A stretch of DNA of 64,000 bases from Siderastrea radians (taxonomy: Eukaryota > Cnidaria > Anthozoa > Scleractinia > Rhizangiidae), in assembly GCA_964017195.1 (NCBI GenBank), contig OZ024894.1, forward strand, positions 2,683,847 to 2,747,846, read 5' to 3'. Positions 22,055-33,609 of this stretch are shown piece after piece. The translations under genes and the position numbers were made by a program. The notes beneath the pieces are model-generated. The model worked only from the letters and a program-made list of their open reading frames with translations, searched no databases and had not been told where the DNA came from. Position 1 is the stretch's first letter. Each line of letters begins with the position of its first letter.

Positions 22055-24165
22055 TTACTTAGCGTCCTTGTCATCTCCAAGTCTCTTCAAGCATTCCCCG
22101 AACCTCACGAAACAGCACAGCTTCTCCTCGCAGCTCTTGCTGGTCAACATGCAACACGGGATGACTGGAAGACATTTTTTCTAAAATGGAACCGAAAGGA
22201 AAAGATTAGCAAACACTCAGTTAAGATTATACTGAGAAGTTTCACGCGGTACATGCAGCCGAAAAAGTTCCCATGCCTTGTTCCTCACAATCGTTTTCTT
22301 GGTTTTCTATTACACTTCATCATCACATTTTTGGTTGCGCAATACACCGTCAAATTTAATTTTGTCTTACTTTAATACTTTTACAGTTATGGGAAGGGGG
22401 GATCGCAATGCGATCTGAATAGGATTGCGCTGTAGTAGCTTGCGCTCAACTCTGTAAAGTGCAAATGCTTCAATTCAGTTGAAGTGAGTTCGTCTACTTA
22501 ACTTAATTACTTAAATTAACTTAACAGTACTTGTTTACCTTTGCCGTTTATAAGCCTTCTTTCCTAATGTCAGTTTTGTTTTTGGTTTTCTTTCCCTAGT
22601 GCTTATAGCCTAATAATCAACCCGCAATTACCACTATTTCTGTCCATAAAAAGAGGTGAAGGGTTGGCAAAGCTTTGCAAGAGTAAAACACGGTTTGACT
22701 TAAGAACGTAACTCTCATGACTACTAGCAGTTATTTTCAAGTGACCTGGCCTTTCTATTCTATTGGCGTCTCAAACTGGGTCTCAGTGACGACACAGCCA
22801 AACAATGTATTTTCCCATGTACTGTCCAAGTCCCGCAGCTCTGCGGGAATTAAAACGCCAGTAAAAAAGGAAGGTCTCTAGTAGGTATTAAACCCAGGCC
22901 TTACTTTGCCTGAAGAAGAAGGCTATATAACAGTACATACCACGGGCGGAGGCAAATGATGAAGTCGTACACCGGCATTGTGAAGACATATGCCAGTTCT
23001 TTTGATGCATGCCAGGTGTGCACAGGCATCGTCTCCGGCCTTTTTGTGGCAAATAACAGCACCGATTATGCACAGTTTCTGTAATGAAAAAAAAAAAGTA
23101 ATTATTTAGAATTATCTCAAATTATGTGACTAAGGAAGCGAAAGAAAGAGCAATCTACAAACTTCCAATTCTTAACCATTTTGATGTATCCAGGTATTTC
23201 CATTTTTAAAATAGCTTGTGTCGTGACTTATTTAGATTTTTGCATTTTTGAACAACTTTTGTACATATGTGAAACAATTTGAAATTTAAAAAAATCGCCA
23301 AAAGTAAAAACGTCTTTTAATTAAAATCCTACTACTCCAAACTTTAAATATTGCAAAAATTTTTCGCAAATAATTCTTTGAAAAATGGATGGTAACTTAT
23401 AGCGAAACAACGAAGACTACAGGCGTTTTTCGGGCTTATTTATTAAAGAAACCTAACCCTTAACATTAAGTCCCCTCTACAACAGGTTTCTGTAATCCAG
23501 TCAAACACGCTAGGGAAACCAAAAGTTGCTAGACAGGACGAAGAAAGTTCAAGATAGCCAATAGCAAATAACTAAGCAAAACGAATCAAGAAAAAGGTCA
23601 GTTTCAGTTTGAGATCAATAGCGGGTGATTCGAGAAACCCGGGGCTCCGAGATAGTGGGGGAATCGATATAGCTGGGGCTATGAGCTGAGCTAGTGAGAA
23701 ACTTGAGATAGCCGGGGTTATGAGTTAGTGGGGGATTCGAGATAGCCAGAGCTCTAAGATAGTGGTGTTTACTGTCCAAAGATAGAGGGGGAAACGTCGG
23801 TTTGGAAGTCCAAATCGATTAGAAACGTGAGCATGTTACATACCGCTAAATGATTAGCTAGATTAGCGTGTAGGTGACTGGCTAACAAGATAAGGCCAGA
23901 TTTCACTTACGATTGCTGGAGGCATTCCAGTGGGGAAACCGCTCGGCAGCCTTCCCGTTGGGCGAAAGCTTGGGTGAAAGCTTGGGCGAAAGCTTGGTCC
24001 GAATTTGTCCGGGTCCTCTAGCTTGACGATGCTACGAACCTTCTTCGCCATTTCGCGGTCTTCCATCTCTAGGTAGTGCATAACGGCTTGGGGATGATAT
24101 TCCATCTCCGCCTTTGCATATATGGCCACAGCGACGAGGAACAGTAGAGCTATCATTACCTTCAT
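22055..24165 (-). CDS. Gene B1: secreted twin-module Cys-rich protein with Phe-Arg-Pro-Ser repeats
   Basis: Exons: 24165-23911 (85 codons), 23078-22941 (46), 22180-22055 (41 plus stop); donors GTAAGT and GTATGT, all phase 0, 172 residues. Signal peptide 1-19 (ends YAKA), acidic pro-region 20-52 with P-Q-A-V-x-x-Y-L-E, then three PSF[RH] units (57-68) and a Pro/Gly stretch. Module 1 Cys: 88, 95, 104, 109, 116 (C-x6-C-x8-C-x4-C-x6-C). Module 2 Cys: 134, 140, 141, 148, 153, 154, 161. The linker between modules is LHHLPPPV. The start at 24165 is chosen because the TATA box at 24226-24233 puts transcription start near 24200; the longer upstream frame lacks an ATG. Its paralogue is B2. Function unknown; secreted, disulfide-rich. 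Confidence 0.85.
23610..23795. repeat. Degenerate tandem repeat in B1 intron 1
   Basis: Repeated words GAGATAG(C/T)(C/G)GGGG, GGGGGATTCGAGATAGCC and GAGTTAGTGGGGG form an irregular array inside the intron. I see no counterpart in B2 intron 1. Confidence 0.6.
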
Positions 24166-24225
24166 GTTGACGGGTACTAATCTCTGCTCTGAAAACACGA
24201 TGTGCAAATGACAAATCTACCAATG

Positions 24226-24264
24226 TTTATATAGGGAACGCAAGCTCCGAGGACATACTGCGCA
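24226..24264 (-). promoter_or_regulatory. Gene B1 core promoter: TATA box and TGCGCA
   Basis: TATATAAA occupies 24226-24233 (minus strand), 68 bp before the ATG. The palindrome TGCGCA lies at 24259-24264. Both are conserved in B2 with the gap between them within 1 bp. Confidence 0.6.
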
Positions 24265-24539
24265 TGTTTCGTGAAATTCCGCTCGAACAAAACCACTTCA
24301 GGTGTGTTTAGACAGCTTTGATACTACTTAAAACTGAAATTAAAACTTTTGTTGAGTGGAGGTTTAATGATAACATGAAATCCTTGGTCTTTTGTTTACT
24401 TCAATGCTTTAGTTTGTAAAAAATGTTGTGAGAGTGGGTCCACTTAGTGTTCAGTACTTGAAAAAACAAGTTAAGAGAGCCTATCACCTCGCTCTTCATT
24501 TGATAACCATAATTATACTATCAACTCTTAAAAAATTAA

Positions 24540-24744
24540 CCTCTGGCGAGAGGTAAACTAGCAACAGAGTTATTTTCGTAGAGTTAGAGTTAAGCTTCAA
24601 GCCAAAATCCTGAATTCCACAGTTTGGAGAGTTAAAGTCCTGAATTCAAGATTTAACCCTAACCCTAACCCTAAACCTTAACTCTAACTCTACGCTATAA
24701 CTCTACAAAAATAGCTCTAGAAATAACCGTCCCCCTCTGGCGAG
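24540..24744. repeat. Foldback element with interstitial telomere-type repeats, flanked by an 11-bp direct repeat
   Basis: CCTCTGGCGAG occurs at 24540-24550 and again at 24734-24744. Between them, an arm at 24568-24594 (TATTTTCGTAGAGTTAGAG) is inverted at 24671-24711 (CTCTAACTCTACG ... CAAAAATAG). The loop contains (CCCTAA)3 at about 24654-24677. The direct repeats may be a target duplication, although 11 bp is unusual. Confidence 0.55.
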
Positions 24745-26670
24745 TGACATTTTAAAACTAAACCATTTTCAAAATGTCAGTTAGTTTTGTCTGTCATCAA
24801 CAATTTACTGCATCGAAAAAATAACCCTCGATTTTCCAGTTCACCTACGGTTTTGAGATTTCATCTAACCTTATTTCTGTCTTTTGGCTGTTATAACAAA
24901 CAGTTCAAGTACTAGACCATTAAGAAAGAGGGGAATGTTGACTAAACTTCCATAACATTTTCCGTTGTCTTTAGTTCACAAGTTATCCTCCATATCTACT
25001 AAAAATTAGCAAAGTTAAGCTGAAGTATTCAAGACCTCTTTTGTAGGGCGACGTCAGTTCAATAGACAAGACTGTCGGCCGTACGTTTACGCTAGCTGTT
25101 CATGTGTACAATGTAAAATTTTGGCAGTTCACGTTGTAGTAGTACACGTGCTTCCAATAAAATAATTATTGCACTGTACAAAACCTATAACAAAATTTAA
25201 TCAAACATGAAACTAAGAACTCTTCTCTTTGCAGGCTCATTTTTATTTTTATTTTTATTTATTATTATTATTTTTTTTTTCCTGTACGGTGTGTGCCGTG
25301 CGGCCCGTAAATCAGAACAGAAACACTGCAGATTTGAAGCTTCAGATGTTCAAGATGGAACTAATTATTTAGTGTTTACCTAGCGTGACAGTATCCTGTT
25401 GTTTTGCCGCATTACCTATGGGTATTATAAGAAAAAAGCAAAGCAAAACAAAACAAAACAAAACAAAACAAAAGAAGAGAAACAGCAGGGCCAGTTCGAT
25501 GTTACTGAGTTTCTGGTTAGGTCGTTGTTGTTGTAGTAAATTCATTAAATAAAATTTCAGGGATTGAAATTATTCTTTTGCAAACAGCAAAGAATTACAC
25601 AAGGTAAGAATAAAGAAAAAAGTCAGGTTTTTAAAAGTAATGGCATTCGAAAGAGTTAATGTTTCTTCTCGTTCGAAAGAACGCCACTGCTGAAACGTTA
25701 GCTCTCTAACCATAATGTTACCGTTGGGACCTGCCAATCAGTTGCAAAACTGATGTGAGCGCTTGCGCAGTTGGATAAAAACGATTACACATACGAATGA
25801 TTAACATATTTCCCTTCGGCAATTTACGGGGTGACTAAATGCCTTTCTTTGCTATGTTTCACTGTCTTTCCCAAACTGTTCTGCAAGAATAAAACAACGA
25901 CAGATAATTTCTACCGATAAAGTCGTCTAAGAAAAACTACGGATCAAAGATCGTTGCGTAATAATAAATAATGAATTTATGAGCTAGACGTAGAAGGCAT
26001 AAAAGTTATAAACATCTTCTATTTGTCACTATTTATTGTTAGGCTGGATAATAAGTCAGAGTGGAGAACAAATAAAGTTTATGACAAGACCTTAGTGATA
26101 CAAAAGATATTTACTTTGACCAACAGTTACAAGGATAATTGTCAAATAATAAGGAAGGTTTCCTACCAAAATATAACAACGAGAATAATATAGAGACTCC
26201 AAAGAAATTTCTTCCGACTAAAAACTAACCATATCTAACCATATAGAAGAGGAATTTAAGTAAAACTAAAGGTCAAAGATTGCTGTGTAAAATTAAAAAA
26301 CGATGCCGTAAACTTAGAAGGTATAAAGATAGAAACATCTCACATTTACCACAAACTATTCTTGGGCACGGGAGAAGAACAAACACACTTAAGGACAATT
26401 TCCATAAATACAAAGAAATTTTATAATTAAGACAACACTCCTTGAGTTTGTAAGTTTCCGCGAAGGAAAAGTAAAAGAAGTAAGGTAGTAACAAACACCT
26501 TCATTAAGTCTGAAAGTGTGTAAAAACAATTTTGATGTCATTTTAAATTTATAACAGTTTACTATCGCTATTTGGGTAGAGTGCGACGTCTGACACCATT
26601 ATTTCGCTGAGATCTGCTCATGCTTTTTTTTTAATCAACCCACTTTTTTGTGTGATAAAGTGCACATATT
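24745..26670. other. B1-A1 intergenic spacer, no gene
   Basis: Shared non-coding spacer of the divergent pair. A (CAAAA)n run is at 25443-25473. The part at about 26525-26585 still resembles 39885-39945 in the B2-A2 spacer. ORFs are under 75 codons and unsupported. Confidence 0.45.
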
Positions 26671-26841
26671 AAGCCGAACGGGTGTCAGTAAAACACGGGG
26701 TCGGGGTCGGGGTCCATTGTTCTTTTGTTTCGTTTTCGGTTTTATGTTTTGGTTAGGGCAAGACAACAGAAAACGAAACAAAAGAACAATGGACCCCGAC
26801 CCCGACCCCGACCCCGTGTTTTACTGACACCCAAGCCGAAC
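26671..26841. mobile_element. Foldback MITE with 9-bp target-site duplication
   Basis: AAGCCGAAC at 26671-26679 is repeated exactly at 26833-26841. The 153-bp element between them is a near-perfect palindrome. It opens GGGTGTCAGTAAAACAC, has two to three copies of GGGGTC, then CCATTGTTCTTTTGTTTCG, a short loop, and the reverse complement. The right arm carries one more hexamer than the left. A 9-bp target duplication fits Mutator-like elements, which is inference. It sits about 390 bp upstream of the A1 ATG. Confidence 0.85.
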
Positions 26842-27128
26842 CAATATCCCTAACTGCGGGTGTTAAACAAAAAGAGCTTCTCAAACTTACACAAAGAATT
26901 TTAATATTGATTACACGTTATGAGGAGCTTTCTTGGGGTTGAAGTGTTTGTTTAATACCCGTTATATTTCTCAAACACCTGTGCAAATATCACTAACCCC
27001 TTTCTTTGGGATCCGGTGCACACTTAAAATGCAATTTTAGTTGACGCTATTCAAGTAAAGCTGACTAAACACTGAGAGACGCTTTTTCTCAACCGTTTTT
27101 ATAGTTCAAATTTAAAAACGTATGTTAC

Positions 27129-27170
27129 TGCGCAACCGTCAAGTGACCTCAGGGCCCCTGTCCTATATAA
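27129..27170 (+). promoter_or_regulatory. Gene A1 core promoter: TGCGCA and TATA box
   Basis: TGCGCA at 27129-27134 and TATATAA at 27164-27170, 62 bp before the ATG. A2 has the same pair with the same spacing to within 1 bp, plus shared GACCTCAG between them and shared 5' UTR words (TTGAAATTACAGTGTTAAT). Confidence 0.6.
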
Positions 27171-27225
27171 GGCTCTTTCTATGTCTTGAAATTACAGTGT
27201 TAATCGCACACACCTTGAAGACAAC

Positions 27226-30200
27226 ATGAAAACGTTCGCAGCTCTTCTCTTGGTCAGCGCCTTTGCGGCTTATGTGTCCGCTGAAGACGTTGAAGAAAAG
27301 CCTTTTAACAAAGCCGTGTTTCAGTTCTTGGACGAGCGGCATGATGAACAGATGGCTCAGGTTCTGAGAGACCAAGGACTTCCTGAGGACACATTGGTTG
27401 CCAGCGACCATCCAGAACCACCAGATTGGATGGTAAGTAAACAGTAGGTAATATCTTTTGTCGCTGAGCTTAGCTCGCGTGACTTCGATGAAGTCCCAAT
27501 CAAGTCTGAAATTGAAGGGGTTTAATTTTGTAAAATCACCTAAATTGGATTAACAGCAGTTTACATGGCACTCTAAAGCCTCCAGAGATTTAGAAATTTT
27601 AATTTTTTTTGTATGTATTTATATGTCAAATGCACTAACTTTACTCGATATGCGACCTACTTCCTGTAAAATATTTGGTTTCATGACTATGACTCTTGAA
27701 TAGAGCCGAAATATTGTACAACAAATCAGCGGTTCTTTTATATGAAAGTCTCATCTCGGACTTGTAAATATGCCATTTAATGCATATATCTTATTAGATG
27801 TTTCGATGTGAAGTATCAGCGTCTATTTTTACGAGTTGTGCTGTATTTTGACGAGCCCGCAGGGTGAGTCAAAATACAGACAACGAGTAAAAATATCCGC
27901 TGATACCTCACACCGAAACATCTGATAAGAGATTTCTTATCCAACTTAACCTTTTTCAACCTTTTTCAGTAACTTTAATGAAAACTACAAGTGTAAAAGG
28001 ATGAGCGCGCGAACGTACTGTACAATAACCAACTGTATACAATATCGTAGGATATTTGTACTCGTTTCGCTCGCTTTCTGTACAATAACTATAATAGTTG
28101 GATAATGAAACAAAGTACTGGTTTGAACACAGGAGTCATGTCATAAGTAGGTTGTGATTACCGTCCGGGTGAGTGTAGTCCTGAGAAGGGCTGTTAGTGA
28201 CAGTGACTGACTTTTCGACAACCTAGGTAGAAGTCATCGTCACCAAGACAACCTGTGCAGAGGAGTATACTCTAAATTTTCAGATGTGTCTGGATTTCAC
28301 AGTTCAGATGTTTAAATTGGGCCAATGTTTACAAGGTATCTCCCCGTGTCCTGGAAAAATCACAGAAACTTTAATAATGGTTCTGGGTGTTTTTTTAAGA
28401 AAATCACTCGATATCTTTCTCTTGCTATTCAAAGAGCATTTCGCCCATGTACGACAGAAGGTGCTCAAATTTATTTTCAACGCAGTTCTGAACCAAAAAC
28501 GTATAAACTCTCATGAGGCAACCCCTTACTTTGTCTCAGATCAATTTTTAAGGCCAAGAAATTTTGTCCATGAGTTTCATTAGGTTTTTCTTGCAACAGC
28601 GAAATTTCGCACAGGCAAATTATCGCCAAGCAAATTTTCGGAGATATTTCGCGAGAACAAAGCGAGAATTTCGGCGAATTTCCTTTTCATTACTTTGCAC
28701 AGTACTGCAGCTGATGTCTTGTGCAGCCACCTTACCCCTGAACAAAGTGGATCGTCTTCAAGTTCACTTGTTACGACCACTTTTCTAGGTTGATGCTAAA
28801 AAACACCTGTTTAATAAAACTGTGATAATGAATTGGGCTGCAGGCTGAGTTAAGCAAAGTAGTCATGAATGTATTTTTTGGTCTCCACAGAAACCTTGCA
28901 TCGTCAAAGGCAAACTGTGTTGGCATTTGGCGGGACACAACGCCTGTAAAAGGCTAGCTTGTATTGATAACTTCTTCAAATGCGTTGTTAAACGCCATCC
29001 CAAACCTCTTCCCACTCTTCCACCGCTTCAGGTAAGAACATTACGTCACGTTAGTAACGTGACATTGAGAAGTCACGCAATATCACCTGGCGTCACGAAA
29101 AAATAATGCAACGTTATCTGACAAAGTCGGCAAGCTCGCAGCTTTAAACACGAGGAGGGTGTGGTCCCTAATCAAAATTATCACGTAAATCAATCAGATA
29201 TACCAAGAAGTGTTTAGTTGCAGGAAATAACATTCCAAAATTAGTAGCCTAATCAAGCTACAAGTTTTCGAAATGGAGAAAAACTCCATACAAACGTCTC
29301 TATTTTAAAAGACCTAACAAACTCTGTAAATTCCTTGATTTATTTTAGAGGCCATTTACTGACCTTCTTTTCAACTGTTTGGGACCAAAAGCGATTTTTG
29401 AGGATTTTTTTTGTCCTTGATTCATTTCTTAAGTAGTCATTCAACAACATTAAAAATATATCTGGGATAGTTTTTAAAACATAGACCAACCACAAAAAGG
29501 ATTACTCAACGGGTAGATGAATCGAACCAACTGACTGCTCACAGCTTAGACCTTTAAATAAAGAACTCAAAAAAGGCATGTTTGGTTAGGTTTGGCCGTT
29601 ATATAGGAAATAATTCGCGTATATCAGGGCTTCGTTTTTTTAACCTTCGTGCCCTGGTTGGACTTTCCAGTCACCCCGGACACTCAGTTACCACATCCCA
29701 CCCACCAAGGATGTCAGTGGTTCTCAACACCCGCAATGAACACACACAATATATTCGATGAATTAAAATTATTTCTCAACACACTGTAAAGTTGTAATAC
29801 TTCAGATGTGTACCAGTAGTCAAAACTCTACGGCTCTACTCCGAAAACCTTCATATCGTCTACCTATACCTCCTATATCGTCTTTAGAAAGTTTTCAAAA
29901 ACATTCGTTTGCTAAACGTTTGCCGTCAAAAGATTATAGTAATCGTCGGTAAGTCGTCGGACAGTGTCAGAAAATCAGTAATCCAAACACAACTTACTTA
30001 TTAATAGCCGATGACCATAATAACACATGGCTGACGAGTTGAAATCGTAATATTTTGATACAGAGTTGAATTCACTGGAGAACTTTCAAATCAACTCAGA
30101 GCCAGGTATAATAATTTGCTGATCGAGCATATTGCTCTCTGTCTAAAATTAATTCTTAATTTATTGTACTTCCTTTGCAGAAAGGCTGTGTAGTACTGTT

Positions 30201-30288
30201 GCATTTGTGCAGGAAGCACAGCCATTCTTGTGCTGGAGAACTATGCTGTTTTGTGCGCATCAAGAGGTGCTTCGACGTTGCAGAATGA
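27226..30288 (+). CDS. Gene A1: secreted twin-module Cys-rich protein
   Basis: Exons: 27226-27432 (69 codons, donor GTAAGT), 28891-29031 (47, donor GTAAGA), 30181-30288 (35 plus stop), all phase 0, 151 residues. Signal peptide 1-19 (ends YVSA), acidic pro-region 20-69 with K-A-V-F-Q-F-L-D-E. Module 1 Cys: 72, 79, 88, 93, 100 (C-x6-C-x8-C-x4-C-x6-C), then a Pro-rich linker (KPLPTLPPLQ). Module 2 Cys: 119, 126, 133, 138, 139, 146. With 11 cysteines it has one fewer than A2, which has a CC pair where A1 has Ala-Cys. An AATAAA at 30422-30427 follows. Divergently transcribed from B1 about 3 kb away. Family not recognised; extracellular or vesicle-stored peptide precursor is inferred. Confidence 0.86.
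27788..27932. mobile_element. Palindromic foldback element in A1 intron 1
   Basis: The left arm (ATCTTATTAGATGTTTCG ... CTGTATTTTGACGAGCCC) pairs with the right arm (GGGTGAGTCAAAATACAG ... CGAAACATCTGATAAGA) over about 70 bp with few mismatches. It is absent from A2 intron 1 as far as I can see, so it is a probable post-duplication insertion. Confidence 0.75.
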
Positions 30289-30421
30289 GGCCCCGGATGA
30301 ACGTTACACTGTCACCATGGCAACACATAGTGAGATATCGATCAAGATGATGTGCAATCCAATCAGGCTCCTTTTTTCTCTGTATTTCATATACTCGTGT
30401 ATCTACGCAGGCAATAACGAG

Positions 30422-30427
30422 AATAAA
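30422..30427 (+). terminator. Polyadenylation signal of gene A1
   Basis: AATAAA 134 bases past the stop, in a 3' UTR stretch also conserved after A2. Confidence 0.5.
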
Positions 30428-32994
30428 AACACCACTCATGGTATCTTATGTTTTCTTTTGTGCTTCAGTTATATCGGTCCCCCATGCTGGTACATCTCTA
30501 AAATAATGGACAAAACCACTGCATCTACCTGTGAATGAGATTTCCCTTAAATACTTACCCATCCCAAACGTCAGTTTGGGTAAAGGGGGGGGGGGGGCAG
30601 GATCCTTTGACTCTCTTTGGTACAAACCAAATTCACCGGTCAAAACAAACGTTCTTCTCCATTTATGGATTTGTGGTGAGTAACATAGATGCACCAGTAA
30701 AGAAGAAAACATGACTTCCGGTTAAAGTAGCTGACTGAAAAGGGAAGTCAGCGTTCTCATTGCTTGCCCCTTTAAGCCTCGATAGACAGTGAATACTGAG
30801 GATCATTTAATTTCTCGTTAAGGTATGATTACTTGATCAAAAATGCACGTAATGACAGCAAACGAAATGAATGTCTTCATGGTTAAGCAAATTCTCCCAA
30901 TTGGTACCATCATGAGAAATAATTGGGGGTGGAAAACACTTTTAAGTGTTTTTATTCTTCTCCTCATTTCCTCTTTAAAGTGTTTAAAAACACGTTAAAG
31001 GGTAAGTGCTTAGCTAGAAAAACAGAAGGACAATTAAGCAAAAATTTTTGGATAAATAATTCGCCCAATTTTAGGGGGGCTTATGCTATGATGTAGCATT
31101 AGAGGATTTCCACAGTTGAACCCTCAGCATCACTATACACATTCTCCTTACTGGTCTCGATAGCGTGAAGGTCTTATCTGATTTGCTGGGAAAACAATGG
31201 AACAAAGAGCAAAACAATGGACCCTAGCCCTGAAAACAATAGAGCTGCGTGATACCAAGGTCCAATGAAATTAGAGGTTGTAAAGAGCTGCGTGGTATCT
31301 GGTTTATGTTGGTTATCAGCTGAAGAACTTGTTTAAAGATTTGTGGTGATCCTTTCCTGGATTCTTATGTCCTGTACGCGTTGTAATTCAATAATGTGAT
31401 GAGGAGAAATTTGATGGCGATCAATGGGGCTCAAAGTGTTAAAAGTAATGTCGCAAAAAATTGCTATAGTGCGTCAAAGGTGGAGTGCAGAAATTTGGCA
31501 AGGAAGGCATTGCTGCGAGAAAAACAAAATACTTGAAAACATCAATATGTTACCCAATAAACTGACATTACAAAAACAAAGACCTAAGAAGTAATATCTT
31601 TTTTGGAAACGTCATTTATCGGACTAATAAATAATGCATGTCAAGGCACGTCATGCAAGTCAAGTCAAGTTAAGTTTATTCAAAGTTCGATTTCTCAAAT
31701 ATGAGGTTTACGCTATTAATAATTTGCCCAATAAATTTGAAGTTATGTTTAATAGGGCCAAATATCTTGGGCCCAGTTTTGTGAAAAGAGCCAGTCCAAA
31801 ATCTCTGAAAGAAACTTATCTTTAGTATTAAACTTTCTGTAAAGGTTCAATTGAACGTCAGAACCTCCACATTAAGCAGTCCATACTGGTGTTTCGACCG
31901 CTATATTGCTGGTCTTCATCATGCGATGGTGTCGACTGGCTGTGTATCATAATAAGTAGCACCGTGGCTGTTGGTGATTGGTGCAATTAGATCTTCATTA
32001 TTCTGACTAAACGCTGTTCTCTCGGAGGTCCACTGTGGTACCGACCGGCTCTTTGATGGTGGGCACCCATGTGTCTGAAAAATACCGTTAACCCAGTTAT
32101 ATTCATCTCTGGTATACACAGATAAACTGAACTTTAAGGGGAAAGACTCTTAATTACCATATTGTTGCTATGGAGAGATCCTAATCATCACATCTTGGAA
32201 ACCCTTACTTCTACAGATAAGATGCTTGGCCACATTTGTTCCATGGGAAAGTTGTTGAGGATTTTCGAGTCACAACCATACTTGGCAGGTCACCTGACCT
32301 AAACAGGAAAAAGCCTAAAACCCAAACGGCATATAGTTTTGGTTATTAAAAACAGTGCGAATATTTAACGACCATCAAGATGCAAAACGTGACGTATCAT
32401 TTTTTTTTTAAATTCGCATTATTACGGAAGTTATGACGTCATAAGTACATATATTTATGCATTTTGTGCTGTAGTTTTTCTCCTATTTGTAAAAACAGTA
32501 ATTGCTTACTTGTGCCAGTGGCACAAAATGCTGCAAAACAGCATATGACAAAATACCACCCACAAAAATCCCTTAGCAAAAACGCCAGATCTGTAGTTAA
32601 GGGTCTCCGCCCTTCCATGGTGATTTTAAGCTCATCTTATTTTGGTGAGGGGAGAGGGTGTGAAGTCGAAAGGAGATAAGATTTTCAAACGGATATTGCG
32701 CTATTGTTTGACCAATTTTGCACGTCCGCCATTCCATTACTCTCGTCTGTCTCTACTCTGCGGACATTCAAGACTTTTGATTTACCATGCAAGCTTATTA
32801 TTAACTCTATTATCAATCCTAATATTATTAACTTTGGGGACGGGGGTGGGGGGCACACTGTGCTTTCCACACAAACTTTGTGAAAATTTATCTGGGATCA
32901 ATTTGATATGACATTGCATCATTCACTAAATTTGATATTGCCCTGGCAATCACATTTTGACGGCCAGATTTTCTGAATTTTGAATTTTCCTATT
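30428..32994. other. Spacer between the two B-A units, repeats only
   Basis: A poly-G run is at about 30586-30598. The stretch 31190-31308 is a repeat shared with 19486-19615. The stretch 31890-31935 carries TTCGACCGCTATATTGCTGG and GTCTTCATCATGCGA, a motif frequent beside Penelope-like retroelements. Remaining ORFs are short. No gene supported. Confidence 0.4.
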
Positions 32995-33609
32995 TTAACC
33001 TTTTCACGCCCAAGTAGCCATATAAGGCCACTTAATGGTCGTGCTCATTGTAACACTTGTGACGTCATCAATTTAAATGTCAGCAGATATTCTTGTAAGC
33101 AAATGATAGAGCTAGGATAGATCTATCCGCACAATAGTCGGTTTTGGATATCGACCACATTCTGACATAGCAAATTGAAAAACAACGTTGTCAGTTTTGG
33201 TGAAAAATGGTGGTCAAATGGCCCATCATACCTATAATTGATCAAGCCTATTTCCAGGCTTTGCCCATAAATCAACACCCAACTTTTTACGGCAGCCAGA
33301 AAGAATATGAAAGGCAAAAGGTAGTGAGAGTAAAAGGGCCGAGAGAAACGAAAGGAAAAGGGCAATAAAAAGGTTCAAAAAGGGTAATGGCAAAAAAAAA
33401 AAAGAGAAGTCCACATTTTGGCTTATGCGCATGCACCAAATTAAAATATTCTACATTTTTGTACCTAATCTTGGGCAAATCTACCTATTTGGTAAAAAAT
33501 AGGTTTTTCAGCAAAACTAAGGCCCATTTTGCGTCATGGCAGCCTAAAAACTGATTTAACGGTTAAAAATGGCGACTTTTTGGTAAAAGCTTGGGAGTGA
33601 AAGGGTTAA
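32995..33609. mobile_element. TTAA-flanked inverted-repeat element (piggyBac-like MITE)
   Basis: TTAA (32995-32998) is followed by CCTTTTCACGCCCAAG. The right end is CTTGGGAGTGAAAGGG followed by TTAA (33606-33609). The termini are inverted with small differences. No transposase ORF is present in the roughly 607-bp body. Confidence 0.7.

Noticed and set aside
22888..23073. Cys-rich ORF in another frame over B1 exon 2
   Set aside because: The frame lacks splice borders; the correct frame is 23078-22941, which is conserved in B2.
27163..27411. Minus-strand ORF of 82 codons opposite A1 exon 1
   Set aside because: It is the shadow of the coding exon on the other strand.
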